Source: Pseudomonadota bacterium | GTDB lineage: Bacteria > Pseudomonadota > Alphaproteobacteria > Rhizobiales > Xanthobacteraceae | Length of the DNA stretch: 29,884 nt | Direction: 5' to 3' | NCBI GenBank assembly: GCA_963205465.1 | Contig: CAUJKG010000420.1 | Location: 1 to 29,884, forward strand | In this document: positions 16,036 to 24,262 of the stretch, piece after piece | Layout of the letters: the number at the start of each line of letters is the position of its first letter | Position numbering within the stretch: the first letter of the stretch is position 1 | Position numbers and translations under genes: made by a program | Notes under the pieces: model-generated | Told to the model about the DNA's origin: nothing | Seen by the model: only the letters and a program-made list of their open reading frames with translations | Database searches by the model: none

Positions 16036-16914
16036 ATGAAAGTCTTGAAGAAAATCGGAGTGATCGGCGCGGGTCAGATGGGCAACGGCATTGCGCATGT
16101 CTGCGCGCTTGCCGGCTACGACGTGAAGCTCAATGACATTTCCGAGGACCGCATCAAGACCGGTCTTGCGAACATCAACGGCAACATGCAGCGCCAGGTT
16201 TCCAAGGCGCTGATCTCGGAGAGCGACCGGCAAACCGCCCTCAACCGCATCGTTCCGGCGGTCACCTTTGGCGACCTCACCGATTGCGATCTCGTGATCG
16301 AGTCGGCTTCCGAGAAGGAAGACGTCAAGAAAAAGATTTTCGGCGAGCTATCGCAAATCATGCCGAAGGACGCGCTGCTCGCGTCGAACACGTCTTCGAT
16401 TTCGATTACCCGTCTCGGTTCGTCGACCGACCGCCCGGAAAAATTCATCGGCATCCACTTCATGAACCCGGTGCCGCTGATGGAGCTCGTCGAGCTCGTG
16501 CGCGGCATCGCCACCGACGAAGACACCTTCGAAACCTCGAAGGAGTTCGTGAACCGCCTGCAGAAGACCTATGCGGTGGCCGAAGACTTCCCGGCTTTCA
16601 TCGTGAACCGCATTTTGCTGCCGATGATCAACGAGGCGATTTACACGCTTTACGAGGGCGTCGGCTCAGTCGAGGCGATCGACAAGGCAATGAAGCTCGG
16701 CGCGAACCATCCGATGGGCCCGCTGCAGCTCGCCGATTTCATCGGCCTCGATACCGTGCTTTCGGTGATGCAGGTGCTCCACGAAGGCTTGGCGGATTCG
16801 AAATACCGCCCCTGCCCGCTGCTCGTGAAATACGTCGAAGCCGGCTGGCTCGGCCGCAAGACCAAGCGCGGCTTCTACGATTACCGCGGCGAAAAGCCGG
16901 TCCCCACGCGCTGA
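16036..16914 (+). CDS. hbd: 3-hydroxybutyryl-CoA dehydrogenase
   Basis: NAD(P)-dependent oxidoreductase interconverting acetoacetyl-CoA and 3-hydroxybutyryl-CoA (292 residues). The Rossmann motif GAGQMGNGIAHV is at residues 11-22; IGIHFMNPVPLMELVE carries the catalytic His and Glu, and DFPAFIVNRILLPMINEAI is the family signature at the start of the C-terminal domain. It lies 15 bases after etfA and ends the run of plus-strand genes. It fits beta-oxidation or, here, the supply of C4-CoA to crotonyl-CoA carboxylase/reductase. Confidence 0.94.
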   Translation: MKVLKKIGVIGAGQMGNGIAHVCALAGYDVKLNDISEDRIKTGLANINGNMQRQVSKALISESDRQTALNRIVPAVTFGDLTDCDLVIESASEKEDVKKKIFGELSQIMPKDALLASNTSSISITRLGSSTDRPEKFIGIHFMNPVPLMELVELVRGIATDEDTFETSKEFVNRLQKTYAVAEDFPAFIVNRILLPMINEAIYTLYEGVGSVEAIDKAMKLGANHPMGPLQLADFIGLDTVLSVMQVLHEGLADSKYRPCPLLVKYVEAGWLGRKTKRGFYDYRGEKPVPTR

Positions 16915-16917
16915 TCT

Positions 16918-17010
16918 GTCATTCCCGCGAAGGCGGGAATCCATAAACACCTGCCTCGCGGTCTAACCACCGCCGGGGTTATGGATCCCGGCTCGCTTGG
17001 CCGGGACGAC
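16918..17010. repeat. REP/BIME-like palindromic repeat, two inverted halves
   Basis: Two related hairpins face each other. The left unit (16918-16946) contains ATTCCCGC-GAAG-GCGGGAAT; the right unit (16979-17010) contains CCCGGC-TCGCTTG-GCCGGG. Their outer parts are complementary (GTCATTCCC... with ...GGGACGAC, and ATCCATAA with TTATGGAT), so the element can also fold as one long stem. It starts three bases after the hbd stop and may also act as a terminator or mRNA 3' stabiliser. Such sequences are widespread interspersed repeats in proteobacteria. Confidence 0.75.
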
Positions 17011-17048
17011 AAAGAGAAAATTAACGCGCGCCATTGCATGAAAGCCGG

Positions 17049-17249
17049 ATGGACGTTTCCTCGATTGCCGGCGGCTTTGTCGCCTCGAAAGCCGCAGAAA
17101 TGCAGCTCGCGATTGCCGCACGCTTCGCGAAAATGAATGCATCGAGCGAGCAATCGATCGCGCAACTGCTCGAAGCCGCCAACCAGAACGCGCAGAAGCT
17201 CGCCGACGCTGCAAACGGCCTCGGCCAGAACATCGATATTCAGGTCTGA
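17049..17249 (+). CDS. YjfB-like small protein (putative motility family)
   Basis: A 66-residue protein, all predicted helix after MDVSSIAGGFVASKA; it resembles the YjfB/PF14070 'putative motility protein' family, which also has a short MD(I/V)-type N-terminus, a Q/A-rich helix, and a second helix ending near a hydrophobic C-terminus (here QNIDIQV). Function in the family is unproven. ATG 17049 is preferred to an in-frame ATG at 17034, which would add five residues overlapping the repeat flank. It is boxed between two different palindromic repeat elements and has no obvious operon partner. Confidence 0.6.
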   Translation: MDVSSIAGGFVASKAAEMQLAIAARFAKMNASSEQSIAQLLEAANQNAQKLADAANGLGQNIDIQV

Positions 17250-17255
17250 ACTTAC

Positions 17256-17360
17256 CTCTCATGGTTCGAGACGCGCTCTTTCGGAGCGCTCCTGACCATG
17301 AGGATAAAATCAGAAAGCCTCATCCTGAGGAGGCGCGCAGCGCCGTCTCGAAGGATGGGG
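17256..17360. repeat. Paired inverted intergenic repeat (Bradyrhizobium-type)
   Basis: Two hairpin units in opposite orientation: 17256-17303 (CTCATGGTTCGAGACGCGCT pairing with AGCGCTCCTGACCATGAG) and 17318-17360 (CCTCATCCTGAGGAGGCGC with GCGCCGTCTCGAAGGATG). The units are mutual inverted copies with changes. This sequence type is a common interspersed repeat in Bradyrhizobium and relatives. It lies between the convergent YjfB-like and tlpA genes, where it could also end transcription. Confidence 0.75.
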
Positions 17361-17362
17361 TT

Positions 17363-18043
17363 TTAGTTTCCCGCCAGCGCCGCACGGATCAGCGTGAGCG
17401 CATCCTCGCTCGCCCATTCGGCGGGAGCCGGCATGAAGCCGAGTTCGCACCCCTGGCGATCGATCAGGATCGTCGAGGGCAGGCCCGGCGCACGGCCCGC
17501 GGCTTTCAGCTTCTGAAAGACATTCGTGGTGGGGTCTTCGTAATAGACCAGCCCCTTCACCTTGATCTCTTGGAGGAACCGTTTCGGCTTGTCGCCGCCG
17601 CGCTGATCGAGATTGATCGCAAGCACCGCGAAATCCTTGCCACCGAGCTTCTGTTCGAGTTCGTCGAGCGCCGGCATTTCCTTGCGGCAGGGCACGCACC
17701 ACGTCGCCCAGAGGTTGACGAGCACGACGCGGCCCTTGAACTCCGCGAGGCTGACGGTCCGGCCCGCGCCGTCCTTGAATTCCAGTGGGGTGGCGCGGCG
17801 CGGCGTCTCGTTCGGCGCGAAGGCGGCCACTTCGCCCTTGGCGAGCGGTACCAGGCGCTTCGCCGTGAGGGTCGAATTAACGCAGCTTTCGTCTGGCGCG
17901 ACACCTGCGTTGCGCGAAAGCCCGCCAGTCAAGTATACCCCCGCGAACCCCGCAACCGTGCCGAGAAAGGCCGCAAGCACAAAATAGCGCGCGCGGCGAA
18001 GCCAGTGTACGCGTGTCGTCGGTTCGGGATTTGGAGCGGTCAT
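17363..18043 (-). CDS. tlpA: Thiol:disulfide interchange protein TlpA
   Basis: Membrane-anchored periplasmic thioredoxin-like reductase of 226 residues; a single N-terminal helix (about 19-37) is followed by the thioredoxin fold with active site WCVPC (Cys116, Cys119). Two further cysteines, Cys54 and Cys199, lie 145 residues apart, with Cys54 62 residues before the active site. This is the same spacing as the structural Cys10-Cys155 pair and Cys72 of Bradyrhizobium TlpA, so it is likely the true orthologue. There TlpA reduces copper-handling partners needed for cytochrome aa3 assembly. It is divergent from argH with 27 bases between starts. Confidence 0.92.
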   Translation of the reverse strand: MTAPNPEPTTRVHWLRRARYFVLAAFLGTVAGFAGVYLTGGLSRNAGVAPDESCVNSTLTAKRLVPLAKGEVAAFAPNETPRRATPLEFKDGAGRTVSLAEFKGRVVLVNLWATWCVPCRKEMPALDELEQKLGGKDFAVLAINLDQRGGDKPKRFLQEIKVKGLVYYEDPTTNVFQKLKAAGRAPGLPSTILIDRQGCELGFMPAPAEWASEDALTLIRAALAGN

Positions 18044-18070
18044 TCCTAAAGGCCGTCAGGGTTTGAAGAG

Positions 18071-19462
18071 ATGAACAACAGGATGTGGGGCGGACGGTTC
18101 GCGGCGGGGCCCGACGCGATCCTCGAAGAAATCAACGCCTCGATCGATTTCGACCGGCACTTGTTCGCACAGGACATCGCGGGCTCCAAGGCACATGCCT
18201 CGATGCTGGCAGCACAAGGCATCATTACGGCAGCCGACGCGGACAAAATCGCGCAGGGCCTCGACACCATCCTCGGCGAGATCGAAAGCGGCAAGTTCGT
18301 CTTCTCGAAGCAGCTCGAAGACATTCACATGAACGTCGAAAGCCGTCTCGCCGAACTGATCGGCCCTGCCGCCGGTCGGCTGCACACCGCGCGCTCGCGC
18401 AACGATCAGGTCGCGACCGACTTCCGGCTTTATATCCGCGATACCGTCGACGGACTCGACAGCTCGCTTGCCGACCTTCAACGCGCACTCGCCGAGAAAG
18501 CGCTTGCCTATGCCGAGAGCGTGATGCCCGGTTTCACGCATCTGCAGACCGCACAGCCCGTGACCTTCGGCCATCATCTGCTCGCTTATGTCGAGATGCT
18601 TGCGCGCGACCGCGGCCGGCTTACCGATGCGAGAGCACGCATGAACGAAAATCCGCTCGGCAGCGCGGCACTCGCCGGCACTTCCTTCCCGATCGATCGC
18701 GACATGACTTCGAAAGCGCTCGGCTTCGACCGCCCGACCGCGAACAGCCTCGATGCCGTGTCCGACCGCGACTTCGTGCTGGAGACGCTGTCGGCCGCCT
18801 CGATCTGCACCATGCATCTGTCGCGCTTTGCCGAAGAAATCGTGATCTGGACCACGCCCGCCTTCGGCTTCATCGCGCTCTCCGACAAGTTCACGACCGG
18901 CTCCTCGATCATGCCGCAGAAGCGCAACCCGGACGCCGCCGAACTCGTGCGCGCGAAAGCGGGCAAGATCATCGGCGCGCTCGTGCAGTTGCTGGTGGTG
19001 ATGAAGGGCCTGCCGCTCGCCTATGCCAAGGACATGCAGGAGGACAAGGACAGCACCATCCGCGCCCTTTCCGATTTCTCGGTCGTGATCGCTGCGACCG
19101 CCGGCATGACCCGCGACTTGGTGGCCGACGAGAAACGGATGAAGTCGATGGCCGGAGACGGCTATTCCACCGCAACCGATCTTGCCGACTGGCTGGTGCA
19201 GGCCCTGAACATTCCGTTCCGGCAGGCCCACCACATCACCGGCGCAATCGTTGCGAAGGCGGCGACCGCGAACCTTCCGCTGCATCGTCTGCCGCTTGCC
19301 GAGATGCAGGCGGTGGAGCCCCGCATCACCGATGCCGTATTCTCCGTGCTTTCGGTCGCCAAATCCGTGGTCTCCCGGACGAGCTATGGCGGAACGGCCC
19401 CAAAGAACGTCCGCATGCAGGCCAAGCGCTGGCTGAAGAAGCTTGGCGCCGAGCCGAAATGA
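18071..19462 (+). CDS. argH: Argininosuccinate lyase
   Basis: Last step of arginine synthesis: argininosuccinate to arginine and fumarate. The protein has 463 residues, the standard length. Signature loop GSSIMPQKRNPD starts at residue 277 and contains the flexible catalytic serine; GFTHLQTAQP (154-163) carries the catalytic His157, and TARSRNDQVATD (106-117) binds substrate. ATG 18071 is preceded by AGGG and GAAGAG. Its stop overlaps ATGA with a possible start of the lptM frame, and lysA follows, so argH, lptM and lysA form one transcript, the usual arrangement in Rhizobiales. Confidence 0.97.
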   Translation: MNNRMWGGRFAAGPDAILEEINASIDFDRHLFAQDIAGSKAHASMLAAQGIITAADADKIAQGLDTILGEIESGKFVFSKQLEDIHMNVESRLAELIGPAAGRLHTARSRNDQVATDFRLYIRDTVDGLDSSLADLQRALAEKALAYAESVMPGFTHLQTAQPVTFGHHLLAYVEMLARDRGRLTDARARMNENPLGSAALAGTSFPIDRDMTSKALGFDRPTANSLDAVSDRDFVLETLSAASICTMHLSRFAEEIVIWTTPAFGFIALSDKFTTGSSIMPQKRNPDAAELVRAKAGKIIGALVQLLVVMKGLPLAYAKDMQEDKDSTIRALSDFSVVIAATAGMTRDLVADEKRMKSMAGDGYSTATDLADWLVQALNIPFRQAHHITGAIVAKAATANLPLHRLPLAEMQAVEPRITDAVFSVLSVAKSVVSRTSYGGTAPKNVRMQAKRWLKKLGAEPK

Positions 19463-19533
19463 ACGCGCCGTCCCGGCCTCGCTTTGGCCGCGGTTTTCCG
19501 TTAGTGCAAAGGCTCTTGGTGGGGAGAAATCCG

Positions 19534-19863
19534 TTGACCGGCCGCAAGTATCGCTTGGTTCCGATGGCCATTCTGGCCGGCGCGCTCGTGCTCGCAGGTT
19601 GTGGCGTAAAAGGCCCGCTTGAGCCGCCTCCCGGCACGCAAAACACTGCTTCGCCGAACCCGCTACAGACCACCGTGGCCCCCGACCGCCCCGGCGAGAC
19701 GGTGACCTCGACCCAGACGCAGACCGCAACATCCAAGGCTTTCACGAGCCCGCTCGGCAAGGAAGAGCCCGGCAAGAAGAAGCGCATCCGTCAGGGCAAC
19801 GTGCCGATCTCCTCGCCGGCGAAAAAACCGGATCGCGATTTCATCCTCGACGACCTTCTCTGA
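19534..19863 (+). CDS. lptM: LptM-like lipoprotein (LPS translocon maturation)
   Basis: Small outer-membrane lipoprotein. The lipobox LAGC is followed by GVKGPLEPPPG, the GxKGPLxxPP pattern typical of LptM/YifL, which in E. coli helps LptD form its correct disulfides. A basic n-region (TGRKYRL) and hydrophobic stretch precede the lipobox. The tail of about 75 residues is polar, Thr/Pro/Lys-rich and probably disordered, longer than in E. coli. TTG 19534 is chosen because GGGGAG lies seven bases before it and it gives a normal signal peptide (109 residues in all); the ATG at 19459, overlapping the argH stop, would add 25 residues ahead of it. Confidence 0.8.
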   Translation: MTGRKYRLVPMAILAGALVLAGCGVKGPLEPPPGTQNTASPNPLQTTVAPDRPGETVTSTQTQTATSKAFTSPLGKEEPGKKKRIRQGNVPISSPAKKPDRDFILDDLL

Positions 19864-19878
19864 TAGCTTTCTCCTTCC

Positions 19879-21147
19879 ATGCATCATTTCGCTTACCGCA
19901 ACGGCGTCATGCATGCCGAAGACGTCGATCTGACGGCACTGGCACGCGAGATCGGGACACCGTTCTATTGCTATTCGACCGCAACCTTGGAGCGGCATTA
20001 CCGCGTGTTCGCGGAGGCATTTGCGGACGTGCCGTCGCTGGTCTGCTTTGCGCTGAAGGCGAACTCCAACCAGGCCGTGATCGCGACGCTCGCCAAACAA
20101 GGCGCGGGCGCCGATATCGTCTCGGGCGGTGAACTCACGCGGGCGCTACAAGCCGGCATTCCCGCGAACAAGATCGTCTTCTCGGGGATCGGCAAGACCC
20201 GCGAGGAAATGGCAGCAGCTCTCCGCGCCGGAATCTATTGCTTCAATGTCGAAAGCGAGCCGGAACTGCGCGCGCTTTCGGAAGTCGCACAAAGTCTCGG
20301 GGCTCATGCGCCGGTCTCGCTGCGCGTCAATCCCGACGTCGACGCCAAAACGCATGCGAAGATCGCCACCGGAAAAAGCGAAAACAAGTTCGGCATTCCG
20401 ATTTCGCGGGCGCGTGACGTCTATGCGGAAGCGGCAAAGCTGCCGGGACTTCGCGTGGCCGGCATCGATATGCATATCGGCAGCCAGATCATCGAGCTTT
20501 CGCCTTTCGACAATGCCGCGGCCCTTATGGCCGAACTCACACGCGACCTGCGCGCAGCGGGGCACACGATCGAGCATCTCGATCTCGGTGGCGGACTTGG
20601 CATTCCCTATCAGGACAACAACACGCTACCGCCGCTACCTTCCGAATATGCGGAGGTCGTGAAGAAGCACCTGAAGGCGCTCGGCGCAAAACTCGTCTTC
20701 GAGGTCGGCCGTATGATCGTCGGCAATGCCGGAATTCTGGTGAGCCGCGTGATCTTCTGGAAGCAGGGCGAAGCGAAAAACTTCCTGATCGTCGATGCGG
20801 CGATGAACGATCTCATCCGCCCGACGCTGTATGAGGCTTTTCACGAGATCAGGCCGCTCGCGGAACCTTCGGTCAACGCACCGTGGGTCAGCGCCGATGT
20901 GGTCGGTCCGGTCTGCGAATCGGGCGATTATCTGGCGCTCGATCGCCGCCTGCCGCAGATGAAGGAAGGCGATCTGCTCGCGGTCATGACGGCCGGCGCC
21001 TATGGCGCGGTGCAGGCTTCGACCTACAACACCCGCGCGCTGGTTCCAGAAGTGCTTGTCCGCCAAGGCGAATACGCCGTGGTCCGCCCGCGTTTCGATG
21101 CCGCAGCCATCATCGCTCTCGACCGGATCGCGCCCTGGCAAGGTTGA
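19879..21147 (+). CDS. lysA: Diaminopimelate decarboxylase
   Basis: PLP enzyme that decarboxylates meso-diaminopimelate to lysine. The protein has 422 residues. Lys60 in FALKANSN is the PLP lysine; DMHIGSQI includes His199; LDLGGGLGIPY (234-244) binds the phosphate, and Cys346 in GPVCESGD is the catalytic cysteine donated to the partner subunit. The usual EPGR motif reads EVGR (275-278) here. It follows the lptM gene by 15 bases in the argH-lptM-lysA unit, so arginine and lysine synthesis are transcriptionally linked. Confidence 0.96.
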   Translation: MHHFAYRNGVMHAEDVDLTALAREIGTPFYCYSTATLERHYRVFAEAFADVPSLVCFALKANSNQAVIATLAKQGAGADIVSGGELTRALQAGIPANKIVFSGIGKTREEMAAALRAGIYCFNVESEPELRALSEVAQSLGAHAPVSLRVNPDVDAKTHAKIATGKSENKFGIPISRARDVYAEAAKLPGLRVAGIDMHIGSQIIELSPFDNAAALMAELTRDLRAAGHTIEHLDLGGGLGIPYQDNNTLPPLPSEYAEVVKKHLKALGAKLVFEVGRMIVGNAGILVSRVIFWKQGEAKNFLIVDAAMNDLIRPTLYEAFHEIRPLAEPSVNAPWVSADVVGPVCESGDYLALDRRLPQMKEGDLLAVMTAGAYGAVQASTYNTRALVPEVLVRQGEYAVVRPRFDAAAIIALDRIAPWQG

Positions 21148-21250
21148 ATCAAGGCTGAATATTGCATTGCCGTAAAAGTCATTGGCCGCGGCGGAATAAG
21201 CCCGGTACAGTTCTCGCCGGCATGGGGCGGCTGGCAAGGGAACCTGCCAT

Positions 21251-23821
21251 TTGAGCGGCGCACCGGATAAGCAAGACCACGAACAACCCGCGGGCATTGT
21301 TCGCGAAGCGCTCGCCGCGCTGTCGCTTGCTCTTGCGCGCACGCGCCACGCTCTCTTGTGGGAAAGCGTCTGGCCGGTGTTTGCCGCCATCCTCTCCGCG
21401 CTCGGCATCTTTCTCGCGGTCTCCTGGGCGGGCTTATGGATCGCGCTGCCGCCTTATGGGCGCATCGTCGGCGTCGCCTTCTTCGCGCTCCTGCTGATCG
21501 CAGCCTTCGTTCCCGCAATTCGCATTCGCATCCCCGGCCTGCGCGACGCGATTTCGCGGCTGGACCGCACAAACCGCGACCTGCACCGGCCGGCAACCAC
21601 CCTCACCGACCGGCTCGCGACGAAGAACGAGGACCCGCTTTCGCAAGCGTTATGGCGCGCGCACATCGCGCGCACGGCGGAAGCCGCAAAGAAGTTGCGC
21701 GCTGGCCTACCGCAGCCGCAACTCGCACGACGCGATCCGCTTGCCTTTCGCGCGTTGATCCTGCTTGCGGTCGTCGCAACATTCTTCGTGGCCGATAGCG
21801 ACCGCACGCGCCGTCTTGCCGCTGCCTTCGACTGGACCGGCGCATTGGCGCCGCGGCTCTATCGCGTGGATGCCTGGATCACGCCGCCGCTCTATACCGG
21901 CCGCGCACCGGTACTGCTTGCCGGCATCCGTCACGACGAAGCGGCACCCGGAGAAGTCGCGCAGGTTTCCGTTCCTGCAAACAGCATTCTTATCGTGCGC
22001 GGCACCAACCTGGATACACTCGATCTCGTCATCGAAGGTAATCTCAAGGAAGAACCGGTCAGCAATCCGGATGCCGCCAAGACCGGAGACAAGACCGGCG
22101 TCGAGCGGCATTTCCGTATCACCGAAGATGCGCGCATCACCGTGAAAGGCCTTCCGGTCGGCGAGGCCAAATGGTCGTTCCGCGCCATTCCCGACCGCGC
22201 ACCGGTCATCGAACTTTCCAAAGACCCTGAGATCGCCGGCCGCAACGCCTTGAGCCTCTCCTATCGCATGGACGACGACTATGGCGTCGTCGCCGCCGAA
22301 GCGAAGTTCGAGCGTATCACCCCCTTCGCGCCAAACGCGCTGCCGCCGCGCCCTCTCATCGACGCGCCCGACTTCCCGCTCTCTCTGCCGCAGGCGCGCA
22401 CCAAAAACGGCGCGGGCAATACCGTCAAAGATCTCACCGAACATCCCTGGGCGGGCGCGACCGTCCGCCTGACGCTCACGGCAAAAGACGAAGGCGGCAA
22501 CGAGGGAAAAAGCGAGCCGCGTCAGATCAGGATTCCGCAGCGCTCGTTCCAGAAGCCGGTCGCCCGCGCCCTGATCGAGCAACGCCGCGAACTTGCCTTC
22601 GACGCCCATGCGCGCGGCCGCGTGCAGGCCGCACTCGACGCGCTCATGATTGCGCCGGAGCGTTTCACGCCCGAGCCTTCCGTTTATCTTGGCTTGCGCA
22701 CGGCAAGCACGCGCCTGCGTCTCGCACGCAGCGACGACGACCTGCGCGGTGTCATCGACTATCTTTGGGAAGTTGCGGTCCTGATCGAGGACGGCCTGCT
22801 TTCGGACGTCGAGCGCGAACTGCGTGCCGCGGAAAATGCGCTCAAGCAGGCGCTCGAGCGCAACGCCTCCGACGAAGAAATCAAGAAGCTGATGGATCAG
22901 CTGCGCGCCGCGCTTGATAAGTATCTACAGGCGCTCGCCGAACAGCAGCGCCGCGGCGACGATCCGCCGGATGTGCGTGCGCCCGATCAGAACACACGCG
23001 TCGTTCGCCCGCAGGACTTGAAGAACATGCTCGACCAGATCGAGCGCATGGCGAAGAGCGGCGACCGGCAGGCCGCGCAGAAAATGCTGCAGCAGTTGCA
23101 GGCGCTCATGGAGAACCTGCAGAAGAACCGTCGCCAGGCCAGGCCGCAACAGCAGCAGAACCAGAACAATCCGTTGGATCAGCTCGGCCGGATGATTCAG
23201 GAGCAGCAGCGCCTGCGCGACCGCACCTACAAGCAGGGACAGGACAATCGCCGCCAGCAGCAGGGCCAGCAGAAAAACGGCCAGCAAAAGAACGGGCAGA
23301 ACCAGATGGGCCAGTTGCAGCAGGGTCAGGGCGACCTGCGCCAGCAACTCGAACGCATGCTCGAACAGCTTCGCAAGCGCCAGCAACAGCAAGGCCAGGG
23401 CGAGGAAGAAGGCCCCGGCAAGGATGCCGCCGATGCCTTGGGCCGCGCCGAGCAGGCCATGCGCGACGCCGAGAACGCCCTCGGCCAGGGCGACGCCCAA
23501 GGCGCGCTGGATTCACAAGGCCGTGCCCTTTCGCAGCTTCGCCGCGGCGCGCAGGCCATGGCCGACGCCATGCAACAGCAAGGCCCAGGCGAAGGCCAGG
23601 GCTTCCCGGAAGGGCCGGAAGCCGAGTCTGCCGAGCGCACCGATCCGCTAGGCCGCCCCGTGCGCAACCGCGAATTCGGCGACGACAATACCGTGAAAGT
23701 TCCGGACGAGATCGACGTACAGCGCGCGCGCCGTGTGCTGGAGGAATTGCGCCGCCGCCTGAGCGATCCGAGCCGCCCGCAACTCGAACTCGACTATCTC
23801 GATCGTCTGCTGCGCGACTAG
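21251..23821 (+). CDS. TIGR02302 family (DUF4175) membrane protein
   Basis: Large protein of 856 residues restricted mainly to alphaproteobacteria; function unknown. The N-terminus has three hydrophobic helices (about 38-57, 66-84 and 158-176), then a long periplasmic-type beta-rich region beginning around LYRVDAWITPPLYTGRAP, then helical repeats. Residues about 600-730 are extremely rich in Gln, Arg and Asn (runs such as RPQQQQNQNNPLDQ), a feature of the family. It ends with RVLEELRRRLSDPSRPQLELDYLDRLLRD, a conserved terminus. The start is TTG 21251 with AAGGGAA upstream. It follows lysA by 103 bp and ends before a hairpin shared with the convergent response-regulator gene. Confidence 0.88.
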   Translation: MSGAPDKQDHEQPAGIVREALAALSLALARTRHALLWESVWPVFAAILSALGIFLAVSWAGLWIALPPYGRIVGVAFFALLLIAAFVPAIRIRIPGLRDAISRLDRTNRDLHRPATTLTDRLATKNEDPLSQALWRAHIARTAEAAKKLRAGLPQPQLARRDPLAFRALILLAVVATFFVADSDRTRRLAAAFDWTGALAPRLYRVDAWITPPLYTGRAPVLLAGIRHDEAAPGEVAQVSVPANSILIVRGTNLDTLDLVIEGNLKEEPVSNPDAAKTGDKTGVERHFRITEDARITVKGLPVGEAKWSFRAIPDRAPVIELSKDPEIAGRNALSLSYRMDDDYGVVAAEAKFERITPFAPNALPPRPLIDAPDFPLSLPQARTKNGAGNTVKDLTEHPWAGATVRLTLTAKDEGGNEGKSEPRQIRIPQRSFQKPVARALIEQRRELAFDAHARGRVQAALDALMIAPERFTPEPSVYLGLRTASTRLRLARSDDDLRGVIDYLWEVAVLIEDGLLSDVERELRAAENALKQALERNASDEEIKKLMDQLRAALDKYLQALAEQQRRGDDPPDVRAPDQNTRVVRPQDLKNMLDQIERMAKSGDRQAAQKMLQQLQALMENLQKNRRQARPQQQQNQNNPLDQLGRMIQEQQRLRDRTYKQGQDNRRQQQGQQKNGQQKNGQNQMGQLQQGQGDLRQQLERMLEQLRKRQQQQGQGEEEGPGKDAADALGRAEQAMRDAENALGQGDAQGALDSQGRALSQLRRGAQAMADAMQQQGPGEGQGFPEGPEAESAERTDPLGRPVRNREFGDDNTVKVPDEIDVQRARRVLEELRRRLSDPSRPQLELDYLDRLLRD

Positions 23822-23850
23822 AGTCTAATTCAGCACGGTTGAATCAGACT
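23822..23850. terminator. Hairpin between convergent genes, possible terminator
   Basis: AGTCTAATTCA and TGAATCAGACT form an 11-bp stem with one imperfect pair and a 7-base loop directly after the stop of the TIGR02302 gene and seven bases before the stop of the convergent regulator. There is no T-run, so termination is only a guess. Confidence 0.4.
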
Positions 23851-23856
23851 ATTCGC

Positions 23857-24243
23857 TTACTTGTTTGATTGAGCACTGTGCGGAAGCGCGAGCACTTCGC
23901 GAATCTTTGCGCGCACGTCGTCCATGTGAAACGGTTTGACGATCACGCCTTTGATCAGGGCTTCTAACCCGCTCGCCCGCTCGCGCTGTTCGGCAAAGCC
24001 GGTCATCAGAAGAACGGGAAGCGCAGGCCAGTCGCGCGACACCGACAACGCAAGCGCGATACCGTCCATCACCGGCATCGAAATATCGGTGAGCAGAAGA
24101 TCGATTTCCGCACCACCTTGCAGATGTTCGAGCGCAGCCGCGCCATCTTCAACGCCGTGCACGAGATGACCATCGAGCTCGAGCGCGCGGGACAACAAAA
24201 TCCGCGCGGCCTCGTCGTCTTCCGCGATCAGAATACGGGCCAA
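23857..24243 (-). CDS. cpdR: CpdR-type single-domain response regulator
   Basis: A 128-residue receiver domain with no output domain. The acidic pair is in MARILIAEDDEAAR, the phosphorylated Asp53 in LLLTDISMPVMDG, Thr81 in LLMTGF and Lys103 in VIVKPF. Sequence start and length match CpdR, which in Caulobacter and rhizobia is controlled by CckA-ChpT and, when unphosphorylated, primes the ClpXP protease for cell-cycle substrates. The start is TTG 24243 with AAGGGG upstream. It follows the zinc-ribbon gene by 19 bases on the same strand. Another CheY-like role cannot be excluded from sequence alone. Confidence 0.78.
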   Translation of the reverse strand: MARILIAEDDEAARILLSRALELDGHLVHGVEDGAAALEHLQGGAEIDLLLTDISMPVMDGIALALSVSRDWPALPVLLMTGFAEQRERASGLEALIKGVIVKPFHMDDVRAKIREVLALPHSAQSNK

Positions 24244-24262
24244 GATTCGCCCCTTCTTCGGC

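Noticed and set aside
16918..17360. A transposon carrying the YjfB-like gene, with the two repeats as its ends
   Set aside because: The two flanking elements belong to different repeat families and are not inverted copies of each other; no target-site duplication was found.
18056..19732. 558-codon minus-strand open frame across argH
   Set aside because: Shadow of argH with no recognisable domain. The plus-strand frame has all argininosuccinate lyase motifs.
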